A stretch of 22,908 bases of DNA from a virus. The first letter of the stretch is position 1. Every line of letters starts with the position of its first letter. Location: IMG/VR virus record IMGVR_UViG_3300025383_000111, positions 1-22,908 of that record; one strand, 5' to 3'. Made by a program: the position numbers and the translations under genes. The notes beneath the pieces are model-generated. The model was not told where the DNA came from. It ran no database searches and was given only the letters and a program-made list of their open reading frames with translations. Below, one piece after another: positions 20,886-22,908 of the stretch.

Positions 20886-21671
20886 TTAGCTACCGTTAGA
20901 AATTAGCTTGCCAATAACAATAACACCAGCCGCAATAGTTCCAGTATTGGTATTTAGTTGGAACTGTAAATCTGTTTTTTCTGTATAAGCAAATGGATTG
21001 GAAGATCTATTTACCGTATAGATTGAAACAAACGGTTGCTGCAAAATGGTACGTGTTACGCCAGTAACGTTATCACCTGCTTGCACTTTGTAGGTAACAA
21101 TCGTAGAACCAGTATAGCTATTTGAAGTATTAACCTCAACCCAATCTAAATAGAAAGTATTGCCAGCCGGTACAGTATAGATTGTGCTTTGAGACTTACC
21201 AATACCAGCGTTAATTTGCGCAAGGATATTAGTAGTCTGTTTTACAGTAATTGTTCCAACGTTTGATGTTTGACCAGATGCTACGCCAACCATATTTAAG
21301 CTGTTAACCCTAAAGTATTTATTTTGAGTTGTTACGCCTGTTGTTCCGTTTAATACAACTACTTCAGAAACTGGGTTAAAGTTTGCATCCAACCCATTGA
21401 TAGTAAAAGCTGCGGGCGACACATCAGTTACAGAGGTGCTAGAACAGGTTAAAGTTGTGGCTGTAGTTGGATAAGTATAAGTTGTAGCGTTTTCCCAAAT
21501 AGGAATTGCAGTTGCTGTTACGCTTGTTTGGTAACCAAAAAGACTTACAACACTATGACCAGCAACTTGACCACGTGCTACTTGTAAATCAAAAGGCTCA
21601 GTTTGACCTGAACGGGTAATTGACATTACCGAATTGTTAGTGCTCGGTATTCCACTTGGGCTTTGTGCCAT
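20886..21671 (-). CDS. Virion structural protein, beta-rich
   Basis: A 261-residue protein: SITRSGQTEPFDLQVARGQV (18-37), AGHSVVSLFGYQTSVTATAI (38-57), PIWENATTYTYP, then VLNGTTGVTTQNKYFRVNSL (106-125) and TIYTVPAGNTFYLDWVEVNT (169-188). The family pattern 'pfdLQVaRGqi.GHs.v..fG....v......iWe....Y.yp..at...vsS' with a later 'YTiPaG.tayl' strand is a common phage virion family, perhaps a capsid decoration or head-fibre protein. A TAGGAG site precedes the start. It is separated from the previous gene by a 92-base non-coding segment, unusual in this operon. Confidence 0.72.
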   Translation of the reverse strand: MAQSPSGIPSTNNSVMSITRSGQTEPFDLQVARGQVAGHSVVSLFGYQTSVTATAIPIWENATTYTYPTTATTLTCSSTSVTDVSPAAFTINGLDANFNPVSEVVVLNGTTGVTTQNKYFRVNSLNMVGVASGQTSNVGTITVKQTTNILAQINAGIGKSQSTIYTVPAGNTFYLDWVEVNTSNSYTGSTIVTYKVQAGDNVTGVTRTILQQPFVSIYTVNRSSNPFAYTEKTDLQFQLNTNTGTIAAGVIVIGKLISNGS

Positions 21672-21690
21672 ATTAATCTCCTAAAGTTAT

Positions 21691-21748
21691 AAAAAAGGGC
21701 GGTGTTAAGGACACTCGTTTAAGCGCAACGACCTTCAGCTGTGCGCCC
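21691..21748 (-). terminator. Terminator- or attenuator-like RNA structure between two virion genes
   Basis: Read on the minus strand, GGGCG (21748-21744) can pair with CGCCC (21701-21697), which is followed at once by six T (21696-21691). Inside lies a hairpin GTGT/ACAC with a five-base loop (21714-21702). An alternative stem GCGCA (21746-21742) with TGCGC (21727-21723) uses some of the same bases, so the two folds exclude each other. This is the only sizeable gap (92 bases) within the operon. It could reduce expression of everything after the 233-residue protein or switch between states. The long-range stem is unusual for a plain Rho-independent terminator, so confidence is moderate. Confidence 0.45.
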
Positions 21749-21763
21749 CATTTATTCGATTAA

Positions 21764-22465
21764 TTAGTCAAAGTTACCGTATGGGTAGGTTGTAGCATTA
21801 CCAATGTTCAAGTCTTGCTGGATGTAACGTAAAGAAACTGCAATCTGACCAGCTGAAACAGTAGTCAATGAACTGCCAGTAATCTTTAGTGTTACAACAA
21901 TTTGGCTAAACCATGTAGGCTGTTGACCGGGCTGAATGTTTTGAACATCTTGCAATGTACCATAGCAGTTGTCTAACTGAGTGCCAGTAAAAGTACAAGC
22001 TGTACGACCTACTGAAGTAATAGAACCAAATGTTGCATATACGCCAGCAGAAGTAGCAAACTGGTTAGAAACGTATGGTTGAATTGCAGTAGCAGTTACA
22101 CCGCCACCAGTTGGCAATGTGCCAACGTCAATATCAACAGAATAAATGTTTGAACCTTGTGGGATCAAAAAAGATACACCACGATAAATAGTGCCTGAAG
22201 TATCAGCTGTTGGAGCAGTCGCAACGGTAGGACCATTGGTGCTGTAGCTACCACTTTGTGGTGTCCAAATAGTTGCTGGACCGTTAGGAATGTTTCCAGA
22301 AGAAACAAAAGTACCAGATGCGCCACCGTAGTTAGCGGTGTTTGGTGTTGTTACAGCAAAATCTAAAAAAGCTTGTTGAAACAAAGCCATGTAGCCAACG
22401 TCACGTTGTGGGCCAAAACGATTATCACCAGATAGAACTGGACCTTCAAATGTACTACGTCCCAT
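21764..22465 (-). CDS. Virion structural protein, first gene of the minus-strand operon
   Basis: A 233-residue protein starting MGRSTFEGPVLSGDNRFGPQ, a start pattern common to small phage virion proteins. It then has VGYMALFQQAFLDFA and beta-rich segments such as GTIYRGVSFLIPQGSNIYSV, VDIDVGTLPTGGGVTATAIQ and IAVSLRYIQQDLNIG. I chose the ATG at 22465 because AAGGAG lies eight bases before it; an in-frame ATG at 22483 overlaps that ribosome site and is rejected. It probably belongs to the capsid surface or head-tail vertex. Being followed by a terminator-like element, it may be made in larger amounts than later genes. No closer function is recognisable. Confidence 0.7.
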   Translation of the reverse strand: MGRSTFEGPVLSGDNRFGPQRDVGYMALFQQAFLDFAVTTPNTANYGGASGTFVSSGNIPNGPATIWTPQSGSYSTNGPTVATAPTADTSGTIYRGVSFLIPQGSNIYSVDIDVGTLPTGGGVTATAIQPYVSNQFATSAGVYATFGSITSVGRTACTFTGTQLDNCYGTLQDVQNIQPGQQPTWFSQIVVTLKITGSSLTTVSAGQIAVSLRYIQQDLNIGNATTYPYGNFD

Positions 22466-22554
22466 AATGGACTCCTTATGCAAAAGTACCTATCCCGATC
22501 TTTGCATCGTCTGCTGGGGCAGTGGTGGAATAGGCGAATCACCCAGATGTTGTA

Positions 22555-22582
22555 ATTCTACATCAAAAATTGCATTTGCAAA
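22555..22582 (-). promoter_or_regulatory. Candidate promoter for the minus-strand virion operon
   Basis: On the minus strand, TTTGCA (22582-22577) stands 16 bases before TAGAAT (22560-22555), which differs from the sigma-70 -10 consensus at one position. Initiation would fall about 80 bases before the first virion gene. The -35 match is weak, and the phage might use its own polymerase or an activator. Confidence 0.35.
22570..22581. repeat. Dyad TTGCA-TT-TGCAA, possible operator
   Basis: Two five-base half-sites with a two-base centre. It overlaps the -35 regions of both divergent promoter candidates, a natural place for a regulator that controls both directions. Confidence 0.35.
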
Positions 22583-22599
22583 ATGTTTTAATATACAAT
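22570..22599 (+). promoter_or_regulatory. Candidate promoter for the TPR gene
   Basis: TTGCAT (22570-22575), an 18-base spacer and TACAAT (22594-22599), the latter one mismatch from the -10 consensus. The start codon at 22607 is only seven bases past the -10 box, so a transcript from here would be leaderless or nearly so. The -35 box is poor. Confidence 0.3.
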
Positions 22600-22606
22600 C
22601 GGGCAA

Positions 22607-22908
22607 ATGAACAAAAACCTCACGAACCAGGTTCAAGTCCTATACAACCGAGCTTTAGCGCTAAAAAATCAAGGACAAGCACAGGCATCTTTAGCCGAGT
22701 GCGACAGAATACTAAGCATAGTACCAAAGCAGTTTGACGCCTTAATCTTAAAAGGTATTATTCTTGGTGAACATGGTAAACAAATAGACGCACTTACTTT
22801 TTTTAATGATGCGTTAAGTGTCAAAAAAGACCCAGCAATTCTTAATAATAGGGCAAATATTTACCAGCAAATGAAGCAATTTGACCTTGCTATGGAAGAT
22901 TATGACGC
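22607..22908 (+). CDS. Tetratricopeptide-repeat protein, 5' part
   Basis: The only plus-strand gene; 100 codons are visible and it runs off the right edge. Three TPR-like helix pairs can be read: residues about 12-41 (LYNRALALKNQGQAQASLAE to SIVP), 42-74 (LILKGIILGEHGKQIDALTF) and 75-100 (ILNNRANIYQQMKQFDLAME). The Ala/Gly/Leu spacing and Pro40 fit the 34-residue TPR pattern. An in-frame TAA at 22589 limits the start to this ATG; the ribosome site is weak (GGG three bases before). TPR proteins mediate protein-protein contacts; in phages and their hosts such N-terminal arrays are often joined to glycosyltransferase or methyltransferase domains, which would lie beyond the window. Confidence 0.8.
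   Translation, partial: MNKNLTNQVQVLYNRALALKNQGQAQASLAECDRILSIVPKQFDALILKGIILGEHGKQIDALTFFNDALSVKKDPAILNNRANIYQQMKQFDLAMEDYD

Larger units (their letters stand above)
22466..22606. other. Divergent control region between the virion operon and the TPR gene
   Basis: A gene-free stretch of 141 bases, the only place in the window where transcription directions diverge. It contains candidate promoters for both strands, a dyad at 22570-22581, an inverted repeat GATGT/ACATC (22546-22550 and 22560-22564) and a GGTG/CACC stem (22524-22527 and 22540-22543). No convincing RNA gene or coding frame was found in it. Confidence 0.6.

Noticed and set aside
22466-22483. Upstream ATG (22483) for the first virion gene
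   Set aside because: The AAGGAG ribosome site lies just after it and at the right distance from the ATG at 22465.
22490-22639. Open minus-strand frame of about 50 codons across the divergent region ending at TAG 22490
   Set aside because: It has no ATG except near its end and no ribosome site, and it runs antisense into the start of the TPR gene.
22515-22645. tRNA-Leu-like segment: a GTGGTGGAATAGG-type D-arm at about 22522-22543 and a GGTTCAAGTCC T-loop-like string near 22630
   Set aside because: The possible acceptor ends do not pair, the anticodon arm would need a nine-base loop, and the T-arm-like string lies inside the TPR coding region with only three stem pairs. It is treated as chance or at most an eroded remnant.
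1-22908. CRISPR arrays, insertion sequences, integrase or attachment sites
   Set aside because: No regularly spaced direct repeats with spacers, no transposase or integrase motifs, and no terminal inverted repeats were seen.

Overview
The window is part of a tailed double-stranded DNA phage genome, most likely from an environmental (freshwater or marine) metagenome. It is AT-rich and coding-dense. Almost every gene lies on the minus strand in one continuous block transcribed from right to left (about 22465 down to position 1 and beyond). Most junctions are TAATG or ATGA stop/start overlaps or gaps of a few bases. No sheath, tube or long tape-measure gene is visible, while two head-tail adaptor-like proteins, a large P22 gp10/T7 gp12-like tail hub and ejection-type proteins are present. 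A short-tailed (podovirus-like) virion on a Gram-negative host is therefore the best inference; the two-component spanin supports a Gram-negative host. Terminase, portal, major capsid and replication genes are not in the window.

Layout in transcription order. (1) 22607 rightwards, plus strand: the start of a tetratricopeptide-repeat gene, separated from the virion block by a 141-base divergent control region. (2) 22465-20886: two beta-rich virion proteins separated by a terminator-like or attenuator-like RNA structure. (3) 20884-17096: an island of small basic, Lys-, Gly- or His-rich proteins, several sharing a KKGG-type motif, interrupted by a zinc-ribbon protein and a 317-residue adaptor-like protein. 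(4) 17096-15083: a second adaptor-like protein and two small beta-rich virion proteins. (5) 15070-6546: a tail-fibre array of eight fibre-like genes interleaved with small accessory proteins, including a Gly-rich pair, a protein made of exact 20-residue repeats and a collar-domain fibre. (6) 6528-4804: the lysis cassette, comprising a coiled-coil membrane protein, holin candidate, i-spanin, an o-spanin lipoprotein embedded in the i-spanin gene in another frame, and a GH19 endolysin. (7) 4797-4369: an HNH endonuclease. (8) 4369-1: tail hub/stabilisation protein, a small structural protein, an ejection-type protein with a duplicated C-terminal module, a GNAT-like protein of the T7 gp13 type, and the start of a further gene leaving the left edge.

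The genes read as a late operon that completes the capsid vertex, builds the short tail and its adhesins, lyses the host and supplies proteins ejected with the DNA. The most notable details are the fully embedded o-spanin, the nine-fold 20-residue plus three-fold 11-residue repeat protein, the mosaic fibre cassettes joined by an identical 23-bp segment, the KKGG small-protein island, and beta-domain insertions in three successive tail-stem proteins.
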